A stretch of 11,688 bases of DNA from Campylobacterota bacterium (GCA_013154075.1 JAADDG010000186.1:1-11688); one strand, 5' to 3'; positions 1 to 6,254 are shown, numbered from the stretch's first letter. Translations and numbers: made by a program. Notes: generated from the sequence alone by a model not told the origin.

Positions 1-180
1 CATAATGAACCGAGAGAGAAATATAAAATAGTTAGAAAATGTAGAACCAAATATATAGAGAGCGAAGAGGAGAGAGTAACGAAATATAAAAATATAGGGA
101 TCTATAAAGGTCATAGAATAATAAAATATAGCGACAGACCTTTAAGAAGAATTCCCGTTACCGTTACTATCAGATATTAA
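1..180 (+). CDS. C-terminal end of a probable glycine-zipper 2TM / 17-kDa surface-antigen-type protein (5' truncated)
   Basis: Frame 1 is open from the first base of the window to a TAA at 178-180, giving the last 59 residues of a protein whose start lies outside. The visible part is basic, with a C-R-T-K-Y element, then E-E-E-R-V, a Y-K-G-H-R turn, and the ending PLRRIPVTVTIRY. From memory this resembles the C-terminal domain of the proteobacterial family annotated as glycine zipper 2TM domain or 17-kDa surface antigen, in which a C-R-T motif is followed by an R-V-x-x-Y strand and a final R-x-R/P-V-x-V strand. The diagnostic glycine zipper itself would be upstream and cannot be seen. The 3' end overlaps the convergent bioD by 39 bp. 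If the family call is right, the protein sits in the envelope. The open frame could be chance, but its composition and ending argue against that. Confidence 0.55.
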   Translation, partial: HNEPREKYKIVRKCRTKYIESEEERVTKYKNIGIYKGHRIIKYSDRPLRRIPVTVTIRY

Positions 181-807
181 AAGAGAGGCGATTTTATCGA
201 TATCGTATTGCAAATAAAGGAGTCTGCCAAAGTAATCTTTATAAAAAGGCAGGCTCTTTTTTCTAAAATCCTCCTCATCTCTTAAATTTATACACCAAAC
301 GAACTCTTTTTTCCTGCTTTTTAAAATATTTATGGATAAGAGAGTGTCGTTTATACATCCGAGTCTATCGGGTGTTACCAAAAGTGTTTTTGCGTTAAAA
401 ATTTCTATTAAATCTATCATAAATAGATTTTTTTCGATAGGTACCATCAATCCTCCCGCTCCTTCGATCAAAACGATATCGCTTATTTGGGCTATTTGAT
501 CGTAAGCGTTAAGAATTTCGTTTAAATCGATTTTACCTTTTCCTTTTGCTACGTAAGGAGCGGCGGGAAGCGGAAATCGGTATGGTGCTATTTTATCTAT
601 TGAAATTTTTTTTAAATTATGGTTATATATCGAAGATGTTTCATAAAGTATTTTTGCGTCTTTAGGAGTTTTTTCAACTCCCGTTTCTATAGGTTTGAAA
701 ACTCCGACTTTTAAACCTTTTTTATGAAACTCTTTTATCAGTTGCAAGGTTGCAAAAGTCTTGCCGACATCGGTATTTGTGGCAGTTATGAAAATGTTCT
801 TTGCCAT
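142..807 (-). CDS. bioD: ATP-dependent dethiobiotin synthetase BioD
   Basis: Cytoplasmic enzyme of biotin synthesis that closes the ureido ring of dethiobiotin from 7,8-diaminopelargonate, CO2 and ATP. The 221 residues match the usual family length. Visible motifs are the P-loop TATNTDVGKT (residues 8-17), KPIETG (38-43), which holds the substrate-binding lysine, and the IEGAGGLMVP segment (114-123) typical of the family. Translation starts at ATG 807-805, with a Shine-Dalgarno AGAGGGT (complement of 815-821) eight bases or so upstream. No other biotin gene is adjacent, so bioD seems to be transcribed alone, divergent from clpS. The last ten residues are a low-complexity Ser/Asn/Gly tail, encoded where the gene overlaps the convergent upstream gene. 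Confidence 0.95.
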   Translation of the reverse strand: MAKNIFITATNTDVGKTFATLQLIKEFHKKGLKVGVFKPIETGVEKTPKDAKILYETSSIYNHNLKKISIDKIAPYRFPLPAAPYVAKGKGKIDLNEILNAYDQIAQISDIVLIEGAGGLMVPIEKNLFMIDLIEIFNAKTLLVTPDRLGCINDTLLSINILKSRKKEFVWCINLRDEEDFRKKSLPFYKDYFGRLLYLQYDIDKIASLLISDSNGNGNSS

Positions 808-835
808 TTTTGTAACCCTCTATTTAAAAATTTAT

Positions 836-841
836 ATTATA
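836..841 (-). promoter_or_regulatory. Putative -10 box for bioD
   Basis: TATAAT on the minus strand (ATTATA at 836-841), about 29 bases before the bioD start codon, in a very AT-rich stretch. There is no convincing -35, as is usual in Campylobacterota. Because the surrounding sequence is almost pure A/T, a chance match is possible. Confidence 0.35.
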
Positions 842-856
842 ATATATATAATAAAA

Positions 857-872
857 TTACAATTTTACAATT
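857..872. repeat. Tandem direct repeat TTACAATT x2 upstream of bioD
   Basis: Two exact adjacent copies of TTACAATT (857-864 and 865-872), reading AATTGTAA twice in the direction of bioD. They lie where the -35 region of the proposed bioD promoter would be. They may be a regulator site or simply low-complexity sequence. Confidence 0.4.
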
Positions 873-882
873 AAAAAAATAA

Positions 883-905
883 TTTTTTACCGATATAGTA
901 AAAAA
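883..905. repeat. Inverted repeat, 8-bp arms, in the bioD/clpS divergent region
   Basis: TTTTTTAC (883-890) and GTAAAAAA (898-905) are exact reverse complements around the 7-base spacer CGATATA. The element sits between the two divergent promoter candidates, about 35 bp upstream of the clpS -10 box. It could be an operator. It does not look like a terminator, since no gene ends here. Confidence 0.5.
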
Positions 906-940
906 GGTCTAAAAGTATAGATTTTTTTTAAAAAGAGAGC

Positions 941-946
941 TATAAT
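941..946 (+). promoter_or_regulatory. Putative -10 box of the clpS-clpA-aat operon
   Basis: Exact TATAAT at 941-946, preceded by A/T runs without a recognisable -35, which is the usual form of sigma-70 promoters in Campylobacterota. Transcription would start near 953, placing the inverted repeat at 958-987 at the very 5' end of the mRNA. Confidence 0.55.
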
Positions 947-957
947 AGATACTAAGA

Positions 958-987
958 TTAAGTATTTATCGGCTCATAAATACTTAA
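958..987 (+). repeat. Perfect 12-bp inverted repeat / 5'-UTR hairpin of clpS
   Basis: TTAAGTATTTAT (958-969) and ATAAATACTTAA (976-987) are exact reverse complements around the loop CGGCTC (970-975). The hairpin would form directly after the inferred transcription start and end about two bases before the AAGGA Shine-Dalgarno of clpS (990-994). It can act either as a DNA operator near +1 or as an RNA structure affecting stability or translation. It does not match the HrcA/CIRCE or HspR/HAIR consensus sequences that I remember. Confidence 0.6.
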
Positions 988-1002
988 GAAAGGATTTACG
1001 CG

Positions 1003-1308
1003 TTGGGTTTACGAAACGAGTATAGCACTGAAACTTCTCATGAAGAGGAATTGCAAGAGCCAGAAAAGTATAAAGTTATACTTCTAAATGATGATTACAC
1101 CTCTATGGATTTTGTGGTGGAGATACTTGTAACGATTTTTCACCACTCTATAGAGAAAGCCGTAAATATTATGCTTAAGATCCATAGAGAAGGTGAGGGA
1201 GTTTGCGGCGTCTATACTTATGAGATTGCTGAGACGAAAGTCGAACAGGTTAGAAAAAAAGCGAGAGAAAACGAGTATCCTTTAAGAGTAAGAATGGAGA
1301 AGGCATGA
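1003..1308 (+). CDS. clpS: ATP-dependent Clp protease adaptor ClpS
   Basis: ClpS binds N-terminal Leu, Phe, Tyr or Trp of N-degron substrates and hands them to ClpA. The 101-residue product has the family core YKVILLNDDYTSMDFVVEIL (residues 23-42), including N29, D30, D31, T33 and M35, which correspond to the residues lining the N-degron pocket and its gate. H61 in the KIHREGEGVCG segment completes the pocket. The first 20 residues form the variable acidic extension that, in studied ClpS proteins, reaches into the ClpA pore. The start is TTG 1003-1005, eight bases after AAGGA (990-994); no ATG is available upstream. The stop overlaps the clpA start (ATGA), which implies translational coupling. 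Confidence 0.95.
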   Translation: MGLRNEYSTETSHEEELQEPEKYKVILLNDDYTSMDFVVEILVTIFHHSIEKAVNIMLKIHREGEGVCGVYTYEIAETKVEQVRKKARENEYPLRVRMEKA

Positions 1309-3491
1309 TGTTAAGTAAAGAGTTAAACTCTATATTGAATGAAGCGTTAGCTCATGCGAAAGAGAAAAGGCATGAGTATATAACTATAGAACATGTATTT
1401 TACGTATTGTTGGAAAATGAACAAATTCAAAATATTTTGAAAAAATGTGGAGCGAATATCGAGTTTTTGAAAGAGAGGATAAGATCTCATCTTGAATCCG
1501 TTTTTAAACCGCTCCCTGAAGATATAGCGCACAGTCCTTTTGAGACGGTTGCGCTTGCGAGAGTGATAGATTCTATGATAGCCCATGTAAAAGGGGCGGA
1601 GAAGAGAGAGGCAAGCGTAGAGGATCTTTTGGTGGCTTTATATGAAGAGGAGAGATCTTATAGCGTATATCTTCTAAAACAGCAAGGTGTTACCAAGTTT
1701 AAGGTAATAGACGTAATTACGGACGAGAGATTGAAAGATAGAGTGAAGATCAAAGAGGACGGAGATCTCGCAAACTTTAGTATAGATTTGATTCAGCTTG
1801 CTAGAGAGGGAAAAATCGATCCTTTGATAGGCAGAGATAGAGAACTAAATAGAATGATGCAGATTCTTTGTAGAAGAAAGAAAAACAATCCCATTTTGGT
1901 GGGAGAGCCGGGAGTAGGTAAAACCGCTATCGTAGAGGGATTGGCTCTTAAGATCTACAAAGAAGAGGTTCCTGATATTTTAAAAGACGCTTCTTTGTTT
2001 GCTTTGGATTTGGGAGCTATGCTTTCGGGTACGAAGTATAGAGGAGATTTTGAGAAAAGATTGAAAGGTCTTTTAAAAGAGCTTGAAGAGATTGATAATG
2101 CGATTTTGTTCATAGATGAGATTCATACGATAGTGGGAGCTGGCGCTACGAGCGGAGGCTCTATGGATCTATCAAATCTTTTGAAACCGGCATTGGCAAG
2201 CGGAAAAATCAAATGTATAGGAGCTACAACTTATAGCGAATTTAGAAACTTTTTCGATAAAGATAGAGCTCTTAGCAGAAGATTTGCAAAAATCGATGTT
2301 GATGAACCGAGTTTGGAAGATGCTTATAAGATTTTAGAAGGCTTAAAAAGCAAATATGAGGATCACCATAAGGTGAAATATACTACCGAAGCTTTGAAAA
2401 GTTCGGTAGAGCTTGCCAAAAAATATATAAACGATAGATTTTTACCCGATTCCGCTATAGATTTGGTAGATGAAGTGGGAGCTTCTTATCATTTGGAGGA
2501 TAAGGAGAGTAGAGTAATAGATAGAAAAGAGATAGAGGAAGTCTTGGCTAAGATGGCCAATATTCCGGCAAGACAGGTTAGCGTTGACGATAAAGAGGTA
2601 CTAAAAAATCTTGAGAAGAATTTGAAAGCGAAAGTTTTCGGTCAAGATAGAGCGATAGAAGAGCTTACTATGGCTATAAAGAGATCGAGAGCCGGCCTTG
2701 GAAATCCGAACGCCCCTATAGGCTCTTTCCTTTTTGCAGGGCCTACCGGAGTGGGTAAAACCGAGGTTGCCAAACAGCTTGCAAACGAGCTTGGAATACA
2801 TTTCGAGAGATTCGATATGAGCGAATATATGGAGAAACACACCATAAGCAGGCTCATAGGAGCGCCTCCGGGATATGTAGGATTTGAAGAGGGCGGACAG
2901 CTTACCGAAGCTATAAGAAAGCATCCTTATACGGTATTGCTTTTGGATGAGATAGAAAAGGCTCATCCGGATTTATTGAATGTTTTGCTTCAAATTATGG
3001 ACAATGCGACATTGACGGATAATAGCGGTAACAAAACAGATTTTAGAAACGTAATTTTGATAATGACGTCCAATCTTGGAACAAAAAACGGAAATCAGAT
3101 GGGATTTACCAAAAATAGCAGTTATAAAACCGATAGCGCCATCAAAGATTTCTTTGCGCCCGAGTTTAGAAACAGACTCGATGCGATCGTTCATTTTCAG
3201 CATTTGACCGAAGATATTATGATTAATATCGTAGAGAAGTTTTTAAGAGAGATAGAAGAGCAGTTGAAAGATAAAAATATCAAAATAGTAGCCGACGAAG
3301 AGGCCAAAAGATATTTGGCAAAAGAGGGTTATAGCGAGGAGCTTGGCGCGAGAGTTATGAAGAGAACTATTCAAGAGAGAGTCAAGACTCCTTTAACGGA
3401 TGAGATACTTTTCGGTAAACTGCAAAACGGCGGAACGGTTTATCTAAGTATGAAGAACGGAGAGCTTCATTTAGATTTTAGAGATGAGTGA
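1305..3491 (+). CDS. clpA: ATP-dependent Clp protease ATP-binding subunit ClpA
   Basis: Hexameric AAA+ unfoldase that feeds substrates into the ClpP peptidase. The 728 residues are close to the 758 of E. coli ClpA. An N-terminal Clp_N double repeat occupies about residues 1-145. AAA module D1 has Walker A GEPGVGKT (200-207), Walker B ILFIDE (267-272) and pore loop KYRG (244-247). D2 has Walker A GPTGVGKT (479-486), Walker B VLLLDE (544-549), pore loop GYVG (523-526) and the arginine-finger region EFRNRLD (620-626). No ClpB-type coiled-coil insertion is present, which separates it from ClpB and ClpC. The ClpP-docking tripeptide is MGF (599-601), where E. coli ClpA has IGL. The start overlaps clpS by 4 bp, with GGAGAAGG just upstream. 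The gene overlaps aat by 8 bp. clpP is not in the window. Confidence 0.97.
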   Translation: MMLSKELNSILNEALAHAKEKRHEYITIEHVFYVLLENEQIQNILKKCGANIEFLKERIRSHLESVFKPLPEDIAHSPFETVALARVIDSMIAHVKGAEKREASVEDLLVALYEEERSYSVYLLKQQGVTKFKVIDVITDERLKDRVKIKEDGDLANFSIDLIQLAREGKIDPLIGRDRELNRMMQILCRRKKNNPILVGEPGVGKTAIVEGLALKIYKEEVPDILKDASLFALDLGAMLSGTKYRGDFEKRLKGLLKELEEIDNAILFIDEIHTIVGAGATSGGSMDLSNLLKPALASGKIKCIGATTYSEFRNFFDKDRALSRRFAKIDVDEPSLEDAYKILEGLKSKYEDHHKVKYTTEALKSSVELAKKYINDRFLPDSAIDLVDEVGASYHLEDKESRVIDRKEIEEVLAKMANIPARQVSVDDKEVLKNLEKNLKAKVFGQDRAIEELTMAIKRSRAGLGNPNAPIGSFLFAGPTGVGKTEVAKQLANELGIHFERFDMSEYMEKHTISRLIGAPPGYVGFEEGGQLTEAIRKHPYTVLLLDEIEKAHPDLLNVLLQIMDNATLTDNSGNKTDFRNVILIMTSNLGTKNGNQMGFTKNSSYKTDSAIKDFFAPEFRNRLDAIVHFQHLTEDIMINIVEKFLREIEEQLKDKNIKIVADEEAKRYLAKEGYSEELGARVMKRTIQERVKTPLTDEILFGKLQNGGTVYLSMKNGELHLDFRDE

Positions 3492-4170
3492 TAAAGTTTA
3501 TATTCCGAGACTTAGCAAATTTAGCTATATCTTTCCGGATCCCAGGGACTCCTCGAAAGAGGGGCTTGTAGCGTGGGGAGGAGATCTAAGCCCCAATCGT
3601 ATCCTCTCCGCTTACGCTCAAGGAATATTTCCTTGGTATAATGAAGAGGATCCTATTCTTTGGTGGTCTCCCGATCCCAGACTCGTTCTTTTTCTTGACG
3701 ATATCAAGATTTCCCGCTCCCTTAGACAAAGTATGAGAAAATATAAGGTTAGATTCGATACCGATTTTGAGAGCGTTATTAGAATGTGTAGGGAAGTTAG
3801 GGTTTCGAAAAACGAGAAGACTTGGATTTTGGAAGAGGTTATCGAGAAATATACGCTTTTGCATGAGATGGGATTTGCTCATAGTGTGGAAACTTATGAC
3901 GAAGATGGTAGACTCATAGGAGGACTTTACGGAATTTCTCTTGGCGGAGTCTTTTGCGGGGAGTCGATGTTTAGTATCAAAAGAGACGCTTCGAAAGTAG
4001 CTTTGGCGGTGCTTACCGAGAAACTTAAAGAGTGGGATTTCGATTTTATCGATTGTCAGGTTCCTTCCGATCATCTAAAAAGGATGGGTGCAAAAGAGAT
4101 AGATAGGGACTCTTTTTTGGATCTTTTGCAAAAAGCGCTTCAAAAACCTTCGAAAATAGAGAAGTGGTAG
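3484..4170 (+). CDS. aat: Leucyl/phenylalanyl-tRNA--protein transferase
   Basis: Aat transfers Leu or Phe from aminoacyl-tRNA to proteins with N-terminal Arg or Lys (and sometimes Met), creating the primary destabilising residue read by ClpS. The 228 residues match the usual length. Family signatures visible are the N-terminal block FPDPRDSSKEGLVAWGGDLS (17-36), GIFPWY (47-52), WWSPDPR (60-66), the catalytic-region GESMFS (159-164) and DCQVPSDHL (190-198). The ATG lies inside the last codons of clpA (8-bp overlap) with no good Shine-Dalgarno, so translation probably depends on coupling to clpA. Together with clpS and clpA it makes one operon for the N-degron pathway; from memory, Campylobacter jejuni has the same gene order. 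Confidence 0.96.
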   Translation: MSDKVYIPRLSKFSYIFPDPRDSSKEGLVAWGGDLSPNRILSAYAQGIFPWYNEEDPILWWSPDPRLVLFLDDIKISRSLRQSMRKYKVRFDTDFESVIRMCREVRVSKNEKTWILEEVIEKYTLLHEMGFAHSVETYDEDGRLIGGLYGISLGGVFCGESMFSIKRDASKVALAVLTEKLKEWDFDFIDCQVPSDHLKRMGAKEIDRDSFLDLLQKALQKPSKIEKW

Positions 4171-4196
4171 CTTTTTCTTCTTATTAATTTACTACT

Positions 4197-4205
4197 TGCT
4201 ATAAT
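4197..4205 (+). promoter_or_regulatory. Extended -10 promoter for the wbpD-wbpE genes
   Basis: TGCTATAAT (4197-4205) is a perfect extended -10 (TGnTATAAT), 43 bases before the ATG at 4249. It sits in the 78-bp gap after aat, in which I see no terminator, so read-through from the clp operon may add to expression. Confidence 0.6.
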
Positions 4206-4248
4206 TTCCCGATATTGTTTTTAAAATATATTTATTAAGGCTTACGAT

Positions 4249-4830
4249 ATGGATTATTTTGTGCATGAATCCTCTTATGTGGATGACGGAGTTTTTATAG
4301 GTAAAGGAACGAAAATTTGGCATTTTTGTCATGTGTTGTCGGGTAGTTTTATAGGTAAAAACTGCTCTTTCGGTCAAAATTGCGTAATCGGTCCGAAAGT
4401 TAAGATAGGTAACGGCGTAAAGGTACAAAATAACGTATCGATTTATGAAGGGGTTGAGATAGAGGACGACGTATTTTTGGGTCCTTCTATGGTTTTTACT
4501 AATGTTATAAATCCAAGAGCCTTCATTCAAAGAAGAGAGGAGTTTAAAAAGACTCTTTTGAAAAAGGGTTGTTCTATCGGGGCGAACGCAACGATAGTTT
4601 GCGGTATAACTATAGGGGAGTATGCTTTGATAGGAGCGGGAGCTGTCGTAAATAGAGATGTTAAGCCTTTTGCCTTGATGGTCGGAGTGCCCGCAAAGAA
4701 GATAGGTTGGGTAAGCAAAGCCGGAAATAGACTTGATTTTGATGAAAACGGATTTGCGAAAGATCCGACGGATGGTAGCGAATATCTGTGGGATAGAGAG
4801 AAAGATATAGTAAAACTTATAAAGGAATGA
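4249..4830 (+). CDS. wbpD: WbpD/WlbB-like UDP-2-acetamido-3-amino-2,3-dideoxyglucuronate N-acetyltransferase
   Basis: Predicted to acetylate the 3-amino group of UDP-GlcNAc(3NH2)A with acetyl-CoA, giving UDP-2,3-diacetamido-2,3-dideoxyglucuronate for O-antigen or capsule. The 193 residues form a left-handed beta-helix of hexapeptide repeats (about residues 8-145, many IG-x-x-x-x and VxIGxGV turns). Blocks strongly resembling Pseudomonas WbpD (191 aa) are KIWHFCHV (22-29), QNNVSIYEGV (60-69), GPSMVFTNVINPR (78-90), KKGCSIGANATIVCGITIGEY (within 105-125) and ALMVGVPAKKIGWVS (142-156). A charged C-terminal tail (160-193) follows, as in relatives. The Shine-Dalgarno TAAGG is at 4236-4240. It overlaps the downstream aminotransferase start, and the two encode consecutive steps. 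Substrate is inferred from homology; a related sugar nucleotide is possible. Confidence 0.85.
   Translation: MDYFVHESSYVDDGVFIGKGTKIWHFCHVLSGSFIGKNCSFGQNCVIGPKVKIGNGVKVQNNVSIYEGVEIEDDVFLGPSMVFTNVINPRAFIQRREEFKKTLLKKGCSIGANATIVCGITIGEYALIGAGAVVNRDVKPFALMVGVPAKKIGWVSKAGNRLDFDENGFAKDPTDGSEYLWDREKDIVKLIKE
4822..4826 (+). promoter_or_regulatory. Shine-Dalgarno deciding the wbpE start
   Basis: AAGGA at 4822-4826 directly abuts the ATG at 4827 but is six bases from the ATG at 4833. The second ATG is therefore the more likely start, and it also gives the N-terminus seen in relatives. Confidence 0.6.
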
Positions 4831-4832
4831 GT

Positions 4833-5930
4833 ATGAAGATAGATTTTGCCAATTTACAGCTTCAATATCAAAAATATAAAAAAGAAATAGATGAAAATAT
4901 TCAAAAAGTTCTAAACAGATCAAATTATATAATGGGAGAGGAAATCTATAAGCTCGAAGAGGAGTTAAGCGAGTTTTGCGAAGCTAAATATGCCGTAGCT
5001 TGCGGAAGCGGAACGGATGCTTTGCTTTTGGCGCTTCTTGCCATAGATATCAAGCCCGGAGACGAGGTTATCACCACTCCTTTTACTTTTATAGCTACTG
5101 CCGAAACGATAGCTCTTTTGAGAGCCAAACCGGTTTTCGTAGATATAGATGAAGAGACTTATAATATAGACGCATCGAAAATAGAAGAAAAAATCACTCC
5201 TTCTACGAAAGCCATTATTCCCGTATCTCTTTACGGTCAGCCTTCCGATATGGACGAAATCAACGAAATAGCCGAAAAGTACGGTTTGACGGTAATAGAG
5301 GATGCGGCTCAAAGTTTCGGTGCCACATATAAAGGTAAAAGGAGCTGTAATCTTAGCAAAATAGGCTGTACGAGCTTTTTCCCCGCCAAACCTTTGGGAT
5401 GCTATGGAGACGGTGGGGCCGTTTTTACAAGCGATGAGGATCTGGCAGTGAAGATGAAGCAGCTTAGAGTTCACGGGCAGGATAGAAGATATCATCATAA
5501 ATATATCGGTATGGGAGCAAGACTCGATACGATTCAAGCGGCGGTTTTGTTGGCGAAACTTCCTCATTACGAAGATGAGATCTCTTTAAGAGAGAAGGTT
5601 GCTTCCAAATATAGCGAAAATCTTAAAAATACTTCCGTAATTACGCCGAAGATAAAGAACGATAGAAAAAGTGTCTGGGCGCAATATTCCATAAGAGTAA
5701 AGGATAGGGACAATCTTCAAAGCTTTTTGAAAGAGAAGGGGATTCCTACGGCCGTTCACTATCCTATGCCTTTGCATTTGCAGGAGTGTTTTGAGTATTT
5801 GGGATATAAAGAGGGAGATTTTCCAATAGCCGAAAGAGTTAGCAAAGAGATAATGAGTCTTCCTATGAATCCGTTTTTAAAGAGTGAAGAGATACAATAT
5901 ATTACCGATTCCATAAAATCTTTTTTGTAG
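4833..5930 (+). CDS. wbpE: WbpE/WlbC-like UDP-2-acetamido-2-deoxy-3-oxoglucuronate aminotransferase (DegT family)
   Basis: PLP-dependent sugar aminotransferase predicted to aminate the 3-keto group of UDP-2-acetamido-3-oxoglucuronate, supplying the substrate of the preceding acetyltransferase. From the ATG at 4833 it has 365 residues, the family's normal length; an ATG two codons earlier (4827) overlaps the previous stop but has badly placed ribosome-binding sequence. Blocks seen are CGSGTDALLLAL (57-68), DEVITTPFTF (77-86), EDAAQSFGATYKGKRSCNLS (156-175) and the PLP-lysine segment SFFPAKPLGCYGDGGA (181-196) with K186 as Schiff-base lysine. HGQDRRYHH (214-222) and AVHYPMPLH near the C-terminus follow. 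These match Pseudomonas WbpE closely, more so than generic DegT proteins. The dehydrogenases that make its substrate are not in the window. Confidence 0.88.
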   Translation: MKIDFANLQLQYQKYKKEIDENIQKVLNRSNYIMGEEIYKLEEELSEFCEAKYAVACGSGTDALLLALLAIDIKPGDEVITTPFTFIATAETIALLRAKPVFVDIDEETYNIDASKIEEKITPSTKAIIPVSLYGQPSDMDEINEIAEKYGLTVIEDAAQSFGATYKGKRSCNLSKIGCTSFFPAKPLGCYGDGGAVFTSDEDLAVKMKQLRVHGQDRRYHHKYIGMGARLDTIQAAVLLAKLPHYEDEISLREKVASKYSENLKNTSVITPKIKNDRKSVWAQYSIRVKDRDNLQSFLKEKGIPTAVHYPMPLHLQECFEYLGYKEGDFPIAERVSKEIMSLPMNPFLKSEEIQYITDSIKSFL

Positions 5931-5939
5931 GAGGATTTC

Positions 5940-6152
5940 TTGAAAGAGGGATTTAACGAATATGGAGAGCCTACGTTAAGGGAGATGGACGATTATAAAG
6001 GTACCCATTCGGAAGAGAAGAAAAACGTTATCAAATGGGTAATTATAAGCGGCTTGATTTTGGGAGCCGTTTTCGCTTTGGCGAGATGGTATTTTTGGGA
6101 TGCGGGAGAACCCGATCTAAATAGAGATCAGGTGATTATAAAGCACTATTAA
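5940..6152 (+). CDS. Small single-span membrane protein of unknown function
   Basis: A 70-residue ORF I do not recognise. The start is TTG 5940-5942, behind a strong GGAGGA (5930-5935) only ten bases after the wbpE stop, so it is probably translated from the same mRNA. Residues 1-29 are polar and end in a KK pair. A hydrophobic helix spans about residues 30-53 (VIKWVIISGLILGAVFALAR...), ending in aromatic W/Y/F. The last 17 residues are polar. No signal cleavage site is evident. The positive charges before the helix suggest an N-in, C-out inner-membrane protein. The good ribosome-binding site and typical codon use make it likely to be a real gene. A link to polysaccharide synthesis is only suggested by position. 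Confidence 0.7.
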   Translation: MKEGFNEYGEPTLREMDDYKGTHSEEKKNVIKWVIISGLILGAVFALARWYFWDAGEPDLNRDQVIIKHY

Positions 6153-6180
6153 TTTAAAAATAATTTTAAATAATCAAAAT

Positions 6181-6196
6181 TGCTACTTAAGTAGCA
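6181..6196. promoter_or_regulatory. Perfect 16-bp palindrome upstream of the rhodanese gene (putative operator)
   Basis: TGCTACTTAAGTAGCA is fully self-complementary with no spacer. It lies just upstream of, and touching, the expected -35 region of the promoter whose -10 is at 6218-6223. A spacerless palindrome in this place suits a dimeric regulator better than a terminator, and no T-run follows. The regulator is unknown. Confidence 0.5.
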
Positions 6197-6214
6197 GAAA
6201 ATTTAAGTATATAG

Positions 6215-6223
6215 TGCTAAAAT
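6215..6223 (+). promoter_or_regulatory. Extended -10 promoter of the rhodanese gene
   Basis: TGCTAAAAT (6215-6223) fits the extended -10 pattern TGnTAnnnT, 32 bases before the ATG. The Shine-Dalgarno AAGGAGG follows at 6243-6249. Confidence 0.5.
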
Positions 6224-6254
6224 CTCTTTAAATATTTATATAAAGGAGGCTGAA

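Noticed and set aside
958..987. Known heat-shock operator (CIRCE or HAIR) upstream of clpS
   Set aside because: The inverted repeat is real, but its arms do not match TTAGCACTC/GAGTGCTAA (HrcA) or CTTGAGT/ACTCAAG (HspR), so no known regulator is assigned.
3586..4074. 162-codon open frame on the minus strand
   Set aside because: It is antisense to aat, which has clear family motifs throughout. No independent evidence supports it.
4192..4923. 243-codon open frame on the minus strand
   Set aside because: It lies wholly opposite the well-supported wbpD gene, its translation is rich in Tyr, Ile and Ser without any family signature, and it has no ribosome-binding context. It arises from the codon use of the real gene.
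4965..5567. 200-codon open frame on the minus strand
   Set aside because: It is antisense to the WbpE-like aminotransferase, whose PLP-lysine and substrate motifs are intact across the same region.
6152..6171. A/T-only inverted repeat ATTTAAAA-ATAA-TTTTAAAT after the small membrane protein gene
   Set aside because: Considered as a terminator, but the stem has no G-C pairs and no T-run follows. In such AT-rich DNA it may be chance.
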